Assembly: GCA_965116565.1 (NCBI GenBank)
Contig: OZ220699.1
Span: 1,302,001 to 1,366,000 of the forward strand
DNA: 64,000 nucleotides
Reading direction: 5' to 3'
DNA from: Bin87 sp965116565
Lineage (GTDB): Bacteria; Chloroflexota; Dehalococcoidia; Lucifugimonadales; UBA3495
Shown here: piece by piece, positions 27,072 through 37,599 of the stretch
How positions within the stretch are numbered: the stretch's first letter is position 1
Layout of the letters: each line of letters opens with the position of its first letter
Notes under the pieces: generated by a model
Databases searched by the model: none
Told to the model about the DNA's origin: nothing
Seen by the model: the letters and a program-made list of their open reading frames with translations, nothing else
Translations under genes and position numbers: made by a program

Positions 27072-30000
27072 ATGAATTCGCTCAAAGAACTGGCCCAATC
27101 CGGCGGCTTGTACTCCCCCGAGCATGAGCACGACGCCTGTGGCGTCGGCATGGTGGCCAACATCCAGGGCGATAAAACTCACGCCATCATCACCGAATCC
27201 CTGCAGGTACTCGACAACCTGGGACACCGCGGCGCCTCCGGCTCCGACCCGGACACCGGCGACGGCGCCGGCATACTGGTGCAGATGCCCGATGCCTTCT
27301 TCCGTAAGGTGGCGTCGGAGTGCAATATCTCGCTGCCCGCCGAAGGCGAGTACGGCGTGGGCATGATTTTTCTCCCCCAGGACGCCGACGCCGTTTCGTT
27401 GTGCGTTTCTCACGTCGAACAGGTTGTCGCCGAAGAGGGTCTGACCCTGTTGGGTTGGCGCGAAGTTCCCTTGGATCCGACCCAGATCGGACGCGACGCG
27501 CGGGCGGTTTGCCCAACTATCAGGCAGTTTTTCGTCGGCAAGGGCACGGCCCACACGCCCGATCGGGCGGCGTTTGAACGCAAACTATACGTCGTCCGCC
27601 AGGTCATCACCCACACCCTGTCCGAAACCGGCATTGCCGACGAACACGCTGACTTCTTCTACCTTTGCAGCCTGAGCTGCAATACCGTGGTCTACAAGGG
27701 ATTGCTGGTGTCGTACCAGCTTTCCCGTTTTTATCTGGACCTCAACGACGAATCCCTGGTTTCTGCGTTCGCGCTGGTGCACTCTCGGTTCAGTACCAAC
27801 ACCCTCGGCCACTGGAAACTTGCCCACCCCTACCGTTATCTCGCCCACAATGGTGAGATCAACACGCTCCGGGGCAACATCAACTGGATGCAGGCCCGCG
27901 AACACCAGTTCAGTTCCCCACTCTACGGAAACGACGTCCACAAGTTGGCTCCCATCTGCGACCCGACCGCGAGCGACACCGCCAGTTTTGACAACGCCCT
28001 CGAACTGTTGGTGATGACCGGACGCGAACTGGCCCACGCCATGCTCATGATGATTCCCGAAGCATGGGACCAGCATGAGACGATGCCCCAGGAGAAGAAG
28101 GACTTCTACGAGTTCCACTCGGGCATGATGGAGCCGTGGGACGGGCCCGCGATGATGCTCGCCACCGATGGCAAGGATGTCTGCGCGGTCCTCGACCGGA
28201 ACGGGCTGCGTCCCTTCCGTTACACCGTCACGCACGACGACAAGCTGGTCATGGCGTCGGAAACCGGCGTCCTGGATCTCCCACCGGAAAGCATCAAGGA
28301 GAAAGGCCGCCTCCAGCCGGGTCGCATGTTCCTGGTCAGTTTCGAAGAAGGCCGCATCATCGGCGACGAAGAACTGAAACAGACCCTTGCCGGTCGGCAA
28401 CCATACGGGGATTGGCTCAACGAAAATAAGGTGGCCCTCGAAGACCTGCCCCAGGCAGTGCCCGCAACTCCCGTCGGCGGCGAACATCTCCGCCAGCAAC
28501 AACGTGCTTTCGGTTACACCGTCGAAGAATTGCGCATGCTCACCACGCCCATGGCCGCTTCGGGCTACGAAGCCATCGGTTCCATGGGCAACGACGCGTC
28601 CCTCGCCGTCCTCTCCGACCAGAACCGTTCGCTGTTCGACTATTTCAAGCAGCTTTTTGCCCAGGTCTCCAATCCGCCTTTGGACGCCATCCGCGAAGAA
28701 CTCGTCACATCTCTGGGAGCCTTCGTCGGCAGCGAACAGAACCTGTTCGAAGAAACGCCACTGCATTGCCGGCAACTACGCCTCAAATCCCCGCTGCTTA
28801 CCGACGAGGAACTGGCGCGAATTCGTGAGTTGGAGCTGCCTGGTCTGTCGTCGATCACGTTGTCTACGTTGTTCGACGCAAAGACCGGATCTCTGCAAAA
28901 GGCGCTGGACGAACTCTGCGCCGCGTCATCCCAGGCCATCGATGACGGCCGGAACATCATCATCCTGTCCGACCGCGGCGTGGATGCCAACCACGCCCCC
29001 ATTCCTGCGTTGCTCGCGACCAGCGCCGTCCACCACCACCTCACCCGCGACGGCACACGCACCCGCGTTGGCCTGATAGTCGAATCCGGCGAACCCCGTG
29101 AGGTGCAGCACTTCTGCTTGCTGATCGGGTACGGCGCCGGCGGAATCAATCCCTATCTGGCCCTGGAATCCGTGGAGGACTTGGCGGAACGTGGCGAGAT
29201 CAACGGCACCAAACCCGACTACGCCGCCTACAACTTCCTCAAGGCCAACGAAAAGGGCATCCTCAAGGTGATGTCCAAGATGGGCATTTCCACCGTGCAG
29301 TCCTACCGGGGCGCCCAGATTTTCGAAGCGATCGGCATCAACGACGATCTGATCGAACGGTATTTCACGCGCACGCCGTCCCGCATCCAGGGCATCGGCC
29401 TGGACATCGTCGAGGAAGAAACCCTCCAACGGCACCGGTCCGCATTCGATGATCCCTTCCTCCCCGGAATGCAGGAACTGGACATGGGCGGACAGTACCA
29501 ATGGCGCCGCCATAGCGAGTTCCACCAGTGGAACCCCGAAGCCATCGCCAAGCTCCAGTACGCCACTCGCTCCAATGACCCCCGCGCCTATCGTGAATTC
29601 GCCAATGAGGTCAACGACCAGAGCCGGAAGATGGCTACCCTGCGTGGTTTGCTCGAGTTCAAGGATGGTCAGTCCATTTCGATTGATGAGGTGGAGCCCG
29701 CCGTTGACATTGTCAAGAGGTTCGCCACCGGCGCAATCTCCCTTGGTTCCATCAGCCGCGAGGCCCACGAAACCATGGCGATCGCCATGAACCAACTCGG
29801 AGCCCGCAGCAACACCGGTGAAGGCGGTGAGGATTATCGTCGTTACGACCTGGACGAAAATGGCGACAACCGTTCCAGCGCCATCAAGCAGGTAGCGTCG
29901 GGCCGGTTCGGCGTGACTCCCAACTACCTGGTCAACGCGACCGACCTGCAGATCAAGATGGCGCAAGGATCCAAGCCCGGCGAGGGCGGGCAGTTGCCCG

Positions 30001-31613
30001 GACACAAGGTAGACGAGTACATCGGCTGGGTGAGGCACACGACGCCCGGGGTCGAACTCATCTCGCCGCCGCCCCACCACGACATCTACTCCATCGAAGA
30101 CCTGGCCCAACTCATCCACGATCTGAAGAACATCAACCCCGACGCCCGCATCCACGTCAAGTTGGTATCTGAGGTCGGCGTCGGCACTATCGCCGCTGGA
30201 GTTTCCAAGGGCCACGGCGACGTCGTGCTCATCAGCGGACATGACGGAGGAACCGGCGCGTCGCCGGAGTCGTCCATCAAGCACGCCGGCCTGCCCTGGG
30301 AACTTGGGGTTGCCGAAACGCAGCAGGTGCTGGTCGCCAACGATCTGCGTGGCCGCATCGTCGTCCAAACTGACGGCCAACTCAAAACCGGCCGGGACGT
30401 AGCCGTGGCGGCGTTGTTGGGCGCTGAGGAATTTGGCATGGCGACCGCTGCCCTCATCGTCAACGGTTGTATCATGCTGCGCAAATGCCACCTCAACACC
30501 TGCTCAGTGGGCATTGCCACGCAGGATCCTGAACTGCGCAAACGTTTCGCAGGCCAACCCGGGCATCTCGTAAACTACTTCTACTTCGTTGCGGAAGAGT
30601 TGCGCGAAATCATGGCCGAACTTGGATTCCGCACCGTTGCCGAAATGGTCGGACGCGTCGACAAACTGGAGACTCGTAAAGCCGTTGACCACTGGAAAGC
30701 GTCGGGTATCGACCTTTCCAGACTGCTCACCATTCCCCCGCGTGCCGAGCGCGTGCAAACTTACTGCTGCATCGATCAGGATCATGGCCTCCACAAGGCC
30801 CTCGACCACCAGTTGATTGCCCAGGCCCAACCATCCATCGACAACGGGACGCCCGTAGAGATAAACCTGCCCGTCAGGAACGCCAACCGCACCGTAGGCG
30901 CTATGCTCAGCGGCCGCGTCGCCCGCAAGTACGGCGAGGAAGGACTGCCGGATGACACCATCAGGATCAACCTGGAGGGTTCCGGCGGACAGAGTTTTGG
31001 CGCTTTCCTGGCCCCCGGCGTGTCGATCAAACTGGCCGGCGACACCAACGACTACATGGGCAAGGGAATCGGAGGCGGCCGCATCGTGATCGTGCCACCC
31101 GATGGCTCCGGGTTTGTGCCCGAGGACAACATCATCATCGGGAACGTAGCGCTGTACGGCGCCACCGGCGGCGACGTGTTCATTCGCGGCCGAGCCGGAG
31201 AGAGGTTCGCGGTCCGTAACAGCGGCGCCCGCGCCGTGGTGGAAGGCGTTGGCGACCACGGCTGTGAGTACATGACCGGTGGCGTCGTGGCAGTGATCGG
31301 CAGCGCCGGACGCAACTTCGCGGCCGGCATGAGCGGCGGTATTGCATTTGTGTACGACCCGGACGGCGACTTCCACATCCGGTTCAACGATGGCATGGCC
31401 GATCTCGAGGACCTCGTGGAACAGGAAGACATAGACCTGCTGCACAGCCTTCTGACCGAACATCTGGATCGCACGGGCAGCGGCCCGGCCCGGCGCATCC
31501 TCGGCGATTGGAACGCCAGCGTGAGCAGGTTCCGAAAGGTCATGCCGCGCGACTATCGCCGGGTCCTGCAAGAGCGCGCTCAACGGCAGTCGGAAGAGTT
31601 GGTAACGGTTTAA
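27072..31613 (+). CDS. gltB: Glutamate synthase (NADPH) large subunit
   Basis: 1513 residues from ATG 27072 (an ATG five codons earlier is also possible). Domains in order: class II glutaminase with the Ntn cysteine in EHDACGVGM after a ~22-residue propeptide, central domain, FMN-binding synthase domain with GQLPGHKVDEYIGWVRH and ISGHDGGTGASPESSIKHAG, the 3Fe-4S cysteine cluster in CIMLRKCHLNTCSVGIATQ, and the C-terminal GXGXG beta-helix. Converts glutamine and 2-oxoglutarate to two glutamates. The stop is 2 bp before the gltD start. Confidence 0.97.
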   Translation: MNSLKELAQSGGLYSPEHEHDACGVGMVANIQGDKTHAIITESLQVLDNLGHRGASGSDPDTGDGAGILVQMPDAFFRKVASECNISLPAEGEYGVGMIFLPQDADAVSLCVSHVEQVVAEEGLTLLGWREVPLDPTQIGRDARAVCPTIRQFFVGKGTAHTPDRAAFERKLYVVRQVITHTLSETGIADEHADFFYLCSLSCNTVVYKGLLVSYQLSRFYLDLNDESLVSAFALVHSRFSTNTLGHWKLAHPYRYLAHNGEINTLRGNINWMQAREHQFSSPLYGNDVHKLAPICDPTASDTASFDNALELLVMTGRELAHAMLMMIPEAWDQHETMPQEKKDFYEFHSGMMEPWDGPAMMLATDGKDVCAVLDRNGLRPFRYTVTHDDKLVMASETGVLDLPPESIKEKGRLQPGRMFLVSFEEGRIIGDEELKQTLAGRQPYGDWLNENKVALEDLPQAVPATPVGGEHLRQQQRAFGYTVEELRMLTTPMAASGYEAIGSMGNDASLAVLSDQNRSLFDYFKQLFAQVSNPPLDAIREELVTSLGAFVGSEQNLFEETPLHCRQLRLKSPLLTDEELARIRELELPGLSSITLSTLFDAKTGSLQKALDELCAASSQAIDDGRNIIILSDRGVDANHAPIPALLATSAVHHHLTRDGTRTRVGLIVESGEPREVQHFCLLIGYGAGGINPYLALESVEDLAERGEINGTKPDYAAYNFLKANEKGILKVMSKMGISTVQSYRGAQIFEAIGINDDLIERYFTRTPSRIQGIGLDIVEEETLQRHRSAFDDPFLPGMQELDMGGQYQWRRHSEFHQWNPEAIAKLQYATRSNDPRAYREFANEVNDQSRKMATLRGLLEFKDGQSISIDEVEPAVDIVKRFATGAISLGSISREAHETMAIAMNQLGARSNTGEGGEDYRRYDLDENGDNRSSAIKQVASGRFGVTPNYLVNATDLQIKMAQGSKPGEGGQLPGHKVDEYIGWVRHTTPGVELISPPPHHDIYSIEDLAQLIHDLKNINPDARIHVKLVSEVGVGTIAAGVSKGHGDVVLISGHDGGTGASPESSIKHAGLPWELGVAETQQVLVANDLRGRIVVQTDGQLKTGRDVAVAALLGAEEFGMATAALIVNGCIMLRKCHLNTCSVGIATQDPELRKRFAGQPGHLVNYFYFVAEELREIMAELGFRTVAEMVGRVDKLETRKAVDHWKASGIDLSRLLTIPPRAERVQTYCCIDQDHGLHKALDHQLIAQAQPSIDNGTPVEINLPVRNANRTVGAMLSGRVARKYGEEGLPDDTIRINLEGSGGQSFGAFLAPGVSIKLAGDTNDYMGKGIGGGRIVIVPPDGSGFVPEDNIIIGNVALYGATGGDVFIRGRAGERFAVRNSGARAVVEGVGDHGCEYMTGGVVAVIGSAGRNFAAGMSGGIAFVYDPDGDFHIRFNDGMADLEDLVEQEDIDLLHSLLTEHLDRTGSGPARRILGDWNASVSRFRKVMPRDYRRVLQERAQRQSEELVTV

Positions 31614-31615
31614 CA

Positions 31616-33067
31616 ATGGGTAAAGTCACCGGTTTCATGGAGTTTGGGCGCTATGGCCCGGACCGCCGCCCGCCGGCGGAGCGCGTGGGCGATTATCGGG
31701 AGTATTACCACCGCTGGACCGATGAACAAGCCATCGAACAGGGTGGCCGGTGCATGGACTGCGCCGTGCCGTTCTGCCACATGGGATGCCCTCTGGGTAA
31801 CGTCATCCCCGAGTTCAACCACCAGGTTTACCTGGGAAACTGGGAAAGAGCGCTGGAAATCCTGCTCAGCACCAACAATTTCCCCGAGTTCACCGGACGA
31901 ATCTGCCCCGCTCCCTGCGAGGCGTCGTGCGTCCTGAGCATCAACGCCGATCCCGTGACCATCGAGTACATCGAGAAAGAGATCAGCGACCGCGGCTTTG
32001 AAAACGGCTGGATCAAACCGGCGCCTCCGGAGACCCGCTCCGGCAAAACCGTAGCCGTGGTCGGTAGCGGCCCGTCCGGATTGGCCGCAGCCCAGCAACT
32101 CAACCGCGCCGGGCACACCGTAACTGTCTTTGAGCGGGCCGACTACCTCGGCGGCCTGCTGATGCTGGGCATTCCCGACTTCAAATTGGAAAAATCGGTC
32201 GTCCGCCGCCGCATCGAACTGATGGAAGCCGAAGGCATCGAATTCCGCACGGGAGTCAATATCGGCGTCAATTACCCGGCCGGAAAACTGACGGAAGAAT
32301 ACGACGCCGTCTGCCTGACCGGAGGTTCCACCCAACCCCGCGATCTGGACGTCCCTGGGCGCGAACTCGACGGTGTCCACTTCGCCATGGAATACCTCCC
32401 CCAGCAGAACCGTTCGCTGGCCGGCGAGACCATCAACAACCAGATCAGCGCAGAAGGCAAGCGCGTCATCATACTCGGCGGCGGAGATACCGGCGCCGAC
32501 TGTCTTGGCACCGCGCATCGTCAGGGCGCGGAGATCGTCCACCAGTTCGAGCTTTTGCCGGAACCCCCTGAATCCCGCCCGGATGACAATCCCTGGCCAC
32601 TGTGGCCCATGATACTGAGGACCTCCGGCGCCCACGAAGAGGGCGGCGTCCGGGATTACAACATCCTGACCAAAGGCCTTACCGGTGAGAACGGTCAGGT
32701 CAGCAAGCTCCATGCTGTCCGCGTCGACTGGACCAGGGGAGATAGCGGCCGGTTCCAGATGTCCGAGGTGCCGGGGAGCGAGTTTTCCGTGGACGCTGAC
32801 CTGGTGTTGCTGGCCATGGGCTTCCTTCATCCCGAACACGGCGGAATGCTGGAGCAACTGGGCGTCGAGCTGGACACCCGCGGCAACGTCCAGGTCGACG
32901 GCAACAAGATGAGCTCGGTGCCTGGAGTGTTCGCAGGCGGGGACATGGTGCGCGGCCAGTCCCTGGTTGTGTGGGCCATCGCAGAGGGCCGTGACGTCGC
33001 CCGCGGCATCGACAGATACCTGTCATCCGGCATTTCCCATCTGCCTCAGTCAACCGCCACCGTGTGA
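31616..33067 (+). CDS. gltD: Glutamate synthase small subunit
   Basis: 483 residues from ATG 31616, 2 bp after gltB. N-terminal iron-sulfur cysteines in CMDCAVPFCHMGCPLGNVIP and RICPAPCEASC; FAD site VAVVGSGPSGLAAAQQL; NADPH site VIILGGGDTGADCLGTAHRQ; terminal FAD motif VFAGGDMVRGQSLVVWAIAE. Feeds electrons from NADPH to GltB for ammonium assimilation. No glnA or amt is present nearby. Confidence 0.96.
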   Translation: MGKVTGFMEFGRYGPDRRPPAERVGDYREYYHRWTDEQAIEQGGRCMDCAVPFCHMGCPLGNVIPEFNHQVYLGNWERALEILLSTNNFPEFTGRICPAPCEASCVLSINADPVTIEYIEKEISDRGFENGWIKPAPPETRSGKTVAVVGSGPSGLAAAQQLNRAGHTVTVFERADYLGGLLMLGIPDFKLEKSVVRRRIELMEAEGIEFRTGVNIGVNYPAGKLTEEYDAVCLTGGSTQPRDLDVPGRELDGVHFAMEYLPQQNRSLAGETINNQISAEGKRVIILGGGDTGADCLGTAHRQGAEIVHQFELLPEPPESRPDDNPWPLWPMILRTSGAHEEGGVRDYNILTKGLTGENGQVSKLHAVRVDWTRGDSGRFQMSEVPGSEFSVDADLVLLAMGFLHPEHGGMLEQLGVELDTRGNVQVDGNKMSSVPGVFAGGDMVRGQSLVVWAIAEGRDVARGIDRYLSSGISHLPQSTATV

Positions 33068-33219
33068 CCCGGAGCTTGTGGGGTTTGAAACCAGGCGGGG
33101 CGGGACATCAACCCGCCCCGACGTATATGCGGCGCCCACTCGAACCAACCCTGCCGCCCTCCAGTCAAATACGATAGAATCAGGCGACTCATCAGCAAAG
33201 AAAACGATGAGGTGGAACA

Positions 33220-33606
33220 ATGCCCCAGGAGAGCAATCGGGTCGTCTATCCGCCCGAAGGCTGGCGAAACCCGCTCGAGTCGGAATTCATCGGCCCCGAC
33301 CGTTTCGGCAACGGCCAGATGTTCGATACCAGCCTGCAGGGCGCGCCCCTGATCCGGCTCATATACGACGCCCGCGATGACCAGATCACCGCGCGTTGCC
33401 TTCGCTGCGACCGGCAGGACCAGGCCGGCGGACGTTTTCAGGACTACCGCATGATCGGCATCATCAGCATCAACGCAACTGCCCTGCTGGTCCCGATGAA
33501 CACACCCCGCATCATGAAACACCTGGCCGACGTCCACGAAATATCCTTGGACGGGATCGACGACATGGACTTCTTTAACTGCCTGCTGGACTGCTGCGAT
33601 TTGTAA
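33220..33606 (+). CDS. Hypothetical protein
   Basis: 128 residues, SD GAGGTGG. No recognised family. Composition is soluble and acidic, with five cysteines: a CLRCDRQD pair in the middle and a NCLLDCCDL tail, which could bind metal or form disulfides. It lies between gltD and the GMC oxidoreductase in the same orientation with gaps of 152 and 102 bp, so it may be a separate transcript; TAGAAT at 33175-33180 is a possible -10. Confidence 0.7.
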   Translation: MPQESNRVVYPPEGWRNPLESEFIGPDRFGNGQMFDTSLQGAPLIRLIYDARDDQITARCLRCDRQDQAGGRFQDYRMIGIISINATALLVPMNTPRIMKHLADVHEISLDGIDDMDFFNCLLDCCDL

Positions 33607-33708
33607 TCCTGCATTCGGTGCAACGCAATCAGGAGAGCGATTTCGCGCTTTTCGGACAAACTTTGATCCGGACCGGCAAACGGTAAGCATTTCTCAGTGA
33701 GGATCGTC

Positions 33709-35259
33709 ATGAACTACGATTTCATCATCGTTGGCGGAGGCTCCGCTGGCTGCACCCTTGCATCGCGGCTCACCGAAGATCCGAACGTCTCGGTTCTGCT
33801 CCTGGAGGCAGGCCCCGACTATCCTGACTTCGAGAACCTCCCCGTCGACCTGAAACAGGGGAACAACGTCTGGCGGTCAGCCTACGGACCCCACAGTTGG
33901 GGCTACAACGCCAAAGGAACGCCACAGCAGGAAGACCCCATCATTATCCCTCGCGGCAAAGCGATGGGCGGGTCCAGCAGCATCAACGGCCAGGTTCTCT
34001 TCCGCGGCGTCCCCGAAGATTATGATAACTGGGCTATCTGGGGCAACGACGAGTGGTCGTTTACCAAGGTGCTCCCATACTTCCGGCGACTGGAAAACGA
34101 CCTCGATTTTTCGGGCGACGACTTCCACGGGGACAGCGGGCCCATACCAGTGCGACGCTACAAGCGCGAGGAATGGATGCCGGTAGCCGAGGCCTTTTAC
34201 GACACCTGCCGGGCTCTGGGCTTCCCTGAAGACCCCGACCAGAACCATCCCGATTCCAACGGCATCGCCGCGCGGCCCCTGAATAACATTGACGGCGTGC
34301 GCATGAGCACATCGTTGACCTACCTGTCCATGGCTCGCCATCGGCTGAACCTCACCGTCAGGGGCAGCGTTGTGGTGCGCCGCATCCTGTTCGAAGGCAA
34401 AACCGCCGTCGGCGTCGAAGCTGAAAGCGGCGGCGACGTGTTCGAAATATACGGCAACGACATCATTCTGAGCGGTGGCGCCATCGCCTCCCCGCAAATC
34501 CTCCTGTTGTCCGGTGTTGGCCCCGCCGACCACCTTCAAGAGATGGGTATCCCCATGGTCCATGAACTGACCGGAGTCGGGGAAAACCTCCGCGACCATC
34601 CGGCCGTGTTCAGCCTTTTCCGGGGTATCGGGGACCCTCCCGAATTAGACTCCCCCAGCATCCAGGTCGGTCTCCGCTACAGCCCTGAAGGAACCGGCAC
34701 CCGCGGGGATATCCAGCTATCGCCCATCCTGATGACCAGCGAACATCGGCCCGCCAGCGTCACCATCGAATCCGACGATTTCCACTTCGGGTTGAGCGCC
34801 GCCTTGCAAAACGCTTCCACTGCCGGTCGCCTGCGCCTGGCGTCGACCGACCCCCACGTCCAGCCGGATATTTTCTACGACTATCTATCAGATCCGGTGG
34901 ACCGTCAGCGCATGCGCGCAGCCGTGCGCCTGGGTTTGCAGATCGCTGAACAGCCCACTTTCCGTGAGTTCGTCGCAGAACGACTTTCCCCCACTGATGA
35001 AGATTTGGCCTCCGATGCTGCCCTCGACCAGTGGATGCTCCGAAACGCGTATACGCAGCACCACTCCTCCGGCACCTGCAAGATGGGCCCCGGTTCCGAC
35101 CTGGACGCTGTGGTTGACCAGTACTGCCGCGTCTACGGTATGAGGAACATTCGCGTGGTCGATGCCTCGGTGATGCCGGACGTCATCCGCGCGAACACGA
35201 ACGCGACCACCATCATGATCGCAGAGCGCGTCGCCGAATTCATCAGGGAGGGGAAGTAA
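33709..35259 (+). CDS. GMC family oxidoreductase (choline/alcohol dehydrogenase-like)
   Basis: 516 residues from ATG 33709 (GAGG six bases upstream). FAD-binding YDFIIVGGGSAGCTLASRL, the GMC signature GKAMGGSSSINGQVLFRG, second signature LSGGAIASPQILLLSGVG, and the catalytic His in YTQHHSSGTCKMG with the final NTNATTIMIAERVAEFI. Oxidises an alcohol to an aldehyde using FAD; choline dehydrogenase is only one possibility. A GMC enzyme next to fumC has no evident pathway link. Confidence 0.9.
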   Translation: MNYDFIIVGGGSAGCTLASRLTEDPNVSVLLLEAGPDYPDFENLPVDLKQGNNVWRSAYGPHSWGYNAKGTPQQEDPIIIPRGKAMGGSSSINGQVLFRGVPEDYDNWAIWGNDEWSFTKVLPYFRRLENDLDFSGDDFHGDSGPIPVRRYKREEWMPVAEAFYDTCRALGFPEDPDQNHPDSNGIAARPLNNIDGVRMSTSLTYLSMARHRLNLTVRGSVVVRRILFEGKTAVGVEAESGGDVFEIYGNDIILSGGAIASPQILLLSGVGPADHLQEMGIPMVHELTGVGENLRDHPAVFSLFRGIGDPPELDSPSIQVGLRYSPEGTGTRGDIQLSPILMTSEHRPASVTIESDDFHFGLSAALQNASTAGRLRLASTDPHVQPDIFYDYLSDPVDRQRMRAAVRLGLQIAEQPTFREFVAERLSPTDEDLASDAALDQWMLRNAYTQHHSSGTCKMGPGSDLDAVVDQYCRVYGMRNIRVVDASVMPDVIRANTNATTIMIAERVAEFIREGK

Positions 35260-35354
35260 CCTGGCCACGATCCGCTGCGGCGCGGTGCGAGACCCGGCCC
35301 GAATACCCTCACCTGTTCCCCAACACCAACTCTCTTCAAGGACGGCATTAGGAC

Positions 35355-36770
35355 ATGACCAGCCCCAACACTCGAATCGAACGCGACTCTATGGGCGAAA
35401 TGCAGGTGCCCGCCGATGCACTCTACGGCGCCTCCACCATGCGGGCGGTGCTCAATTTCCCCATCAGCGATCTCCGGTTCCCACGTCAGTTCATCCGCGC
35501 GCTCGGCCTCATCAAATTGGCCTGCGCTCAAACCCATATGGACCTCGGCGTACTTGACCCAAATATCGGGAACGCCATCCTGCAGTCTGCTCAGGAAGTC
35601 GCCGACGGCCGGCACGACGAACACTTCGTCCTGGACATCTTCCAGACCGGTTCGGGCACATCCACCAATACCAACGCCAATGAGGTCATCGCCAACCGCG
35701 CCAGCCAGATCCTGGGTGGCGACCTCGGCTCGCGTCTGGTTCACCCGAATGACCACGTCAACCTCGGCCAGTCCTCTAACGACGTGATACCGACCGCCAT
35801 CCACCTCGCCGCTCTCCTTGGGATGAAAGAAAATCTCATCCCCGCTTTGGAAGAATTGCGCGCCGCGTTGCAGGCAAAGTCCGACGAGTTTTGGCCAATC
35901 GTCAAAACCGGCCGCACCCACTTGCAGGACGCAACGCCCGTGCGACTGGGTCAGGAATTCGCGGGATACGCCGGACAGGCCGAATACAGTATCGCCCGCG
36001 TTCGCCGAGCGGAAGAGGCCCTTGCCGAGGTCGCCCTGGGAGGCACCGCGGTAGGCACCGGGGTCAATACCCATCCCGAGTCATCCGGACGCACCTGCGC
36101 TCGTCTTTCCGAAATGACCGGTGTGAAAATCCGCGAAACTGGGAACCATTTCCAGGCCCAGTCCGCCCTCGACGGCATCGTAGAGGCCAGCGGCCAGCTC
36201 AAAACCGTCGCCATCAGCATGCACAAGATCGCCAACGACATCCGTTTCCTCGGCTGCGGGCCCCGAGCCGGCCTCGGAGAAATCAACGTTCCGGAGGTGC
36301 AGCCGGGCAGCAGCATCATGCCGGGCAAGGTCAACCCGGTAATCTCGGAGTCCGTCATCCAGGTGTCCGCCCATGTCGTGGGCAACGACGCCGCGGTGGC
36401 CCTTGCCGGCGCCGGCGGCTACTTTGAACTCAACACCATGATGCCCTTGGCTGCGTACAACTTGCTGCAGTCGGTATCCCTGCTGGCAGCTTCCGCCAGC
36501 AACTTTGCCCAGCAATGCGTGGTTGGAATCACTGCCACCGACACCGGCCCTGCGATGGTTGAAAAGGGCCTGATGCTCGGCACCGCTCTGGCGCCGTCCA
36601 TCGGGTACGACGCTGCCGCCGGCATCGCCAAGAAAGCCGCCGATACCGGACAGACAATCCGTGAGATCGCTCGCGCCGAAACCTCCCTTTCGGAAGCCGA
36701 ACTTGACGAGCTGCTCAACCCCGAAGAGATGACCAAACCCAGCCTGGAGGTTCGGGCCGGCGGCGGATAA
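35355..36770 (+). CDS. fumC: Class II fumarate hydratase
   Basis: 471 residues. Fumarase/aspartase superfamily: RIERDSMGEMQVPADALYGA, QTGSGTSTNTNANEVIANRA, the LGQSSNDVIPTAIHLAAL region, KTGRTHLQDATPVRLGQEFA and the signature GSSIMPGKVNPVISESV. N-terminal GEMQVP with NTNANEV favours fumarase over aspartase. Reversible hydration of fumarate to malate in the TCA cycle. No SD is clear upstream of ATG 35355. Confidence 0.93.
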   Translation: MTSPNTRIERDSMGEMQVPADALYGASTMRAVLNFPISDLRFPRQFIRALGLIKLACAQTHMDLGVLDPNIGNAILQSAQEVADGRHDEHFVLDIFQTGSGTSTNTNANEVIANRASQILGGDLGSRLVHPNDHVNLGQSSNDVIPTAIHLAALLGMKENLIPALEELRAALQAKSDEFWPIVKTGRTHLQDATPVRLGQEFAGYAGQAEYSIARVRRAEEALAEVALGGTAVGTGVNTHPESSGRTCARLSEMTGVKIRETGNHFQAQSALDGIVEASGQLKTVAISMHKIANDIRFLGCGPRAGLGEINVPEVQPGSSIMPGKVNPVISESVIQVSAHVVGNDAAVALAGAGGYFELNTMMPLAAYNLLQSVSLLAASASNFAQQCVVGITATDTGPAMVEKGLMLGTALAPSIGYDAAAGIAKKAADTGQTIREIARAETSLSEAELDELLNPEEMTKPSLEVRAGGG

Positions 36771-36840
36771 CGAAGGCGAAAATTGCACAAATTGCCGTTT
36801 CGCGACCACGGCCTTTCGGTTGTCGTGGACGGCGACGGGA

Positions 36841-36876
36841 GTCCGCTCATCCTGAGCCTGTCCAGGACGAGCGGAC
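36841..36876. repeat. Palindromic repeat family A, copy 2
   Basis: Best copy: GTCCGCTC at the left end and GAGCGGAC at the right end are perfect complements, with TCCTGAGCC / CCAGGA in the middle. It lies 70 bp after fumC, where it could act as a bidirectional terminator or mRNA-end hairpin. Confidence 0.65.
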
Positions 36877-37117
36877 TTGGGTGGCGCAACGCTACGGCGA
36901 ATGCAATTGCTCTGCGTTTGGACAATCGAACGAGCCTGGTTTTGCGACCCAGGAGAACCGCACCTACTCAAACATAGGGCGAGCGGTAAAGCCGGCGTCG
37001 ATGAACCTGGGCGGCGCGCAGCTTGGCAACTAAAACCCGGCCAAGTTGAGAGATAGGGGCAAGTACACGCGCTGCGTCGCCGAAAATGGGGAGGCGAATC
37101 CGTAGGAGCCGTACCAC

Positions 37118-37590
37118 GTGGATCACGGGTATGACGCCGGGCGGTCGTTGGCAACAGTGCATCCGGCTGGGGCGCCGCGCAATTTGAACAACCACGGGGC
37201 GGACAATCCGTGGCGCCTGCTGACGATGTTTGCGGTGTCGATGGCGACAGGCATGCAACGACACCAACGTGATGGGGGACGTGCTGCCGGTGCTGGGGAC
37301 GACGCACGCCGAGATCATCGCGAGGGCGGGATGGAGCAGGAACGACGTGCGGTCTTACCTATACGAACCGGCGCGTCAGGCGTCGTCGCTGCTGGAGCCG
37401 GGCGGGATCCACGGGCGGCGCACGCACCGGAATACGCTGTGGCCTCGGTGGGTCAACAGGGCAGACAACGACGCGGTGGCGCGGTGGTGTGCCGGCCGGA
37501 GGACATCCTTATCACGGTGGCTGGCGGCCCGGGACGGCACTCGGTGCACATACCGGGATGGGGTTCGAGGATTGCATTGGCGCCGTGACA
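37118..37590 (+). pseudogene. Frameshifted relic of a conserved hypothetical protein
   Basis: Three pieces in two alternating frames make a coherent protein: NLNNHGADNPWRLLTMFAVS, then (other frame) VMGDVLPVLGTTHAEIIARA, GWSRNDVRSYLYEPARQ and THRNTLWPRWVNRADNDAV, then (first frame) RPEDILITVAGGPGRHSVHI and PGWGS. Two frameshifts separate them. The GGPG-HS block is conserved-looking, but I cannot name the family. A working copy probably exists or existed elsewhere in the genome. Confidence 0.5.
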
Positions 37591-37599
37591 CAATTTAGG

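Noticed and set aside
28926..31616. Two long minus-strand frames opposite gltB
   Set aside because: gltB is unambiguous in the plus frame, including its FMN and Fe-S sites.
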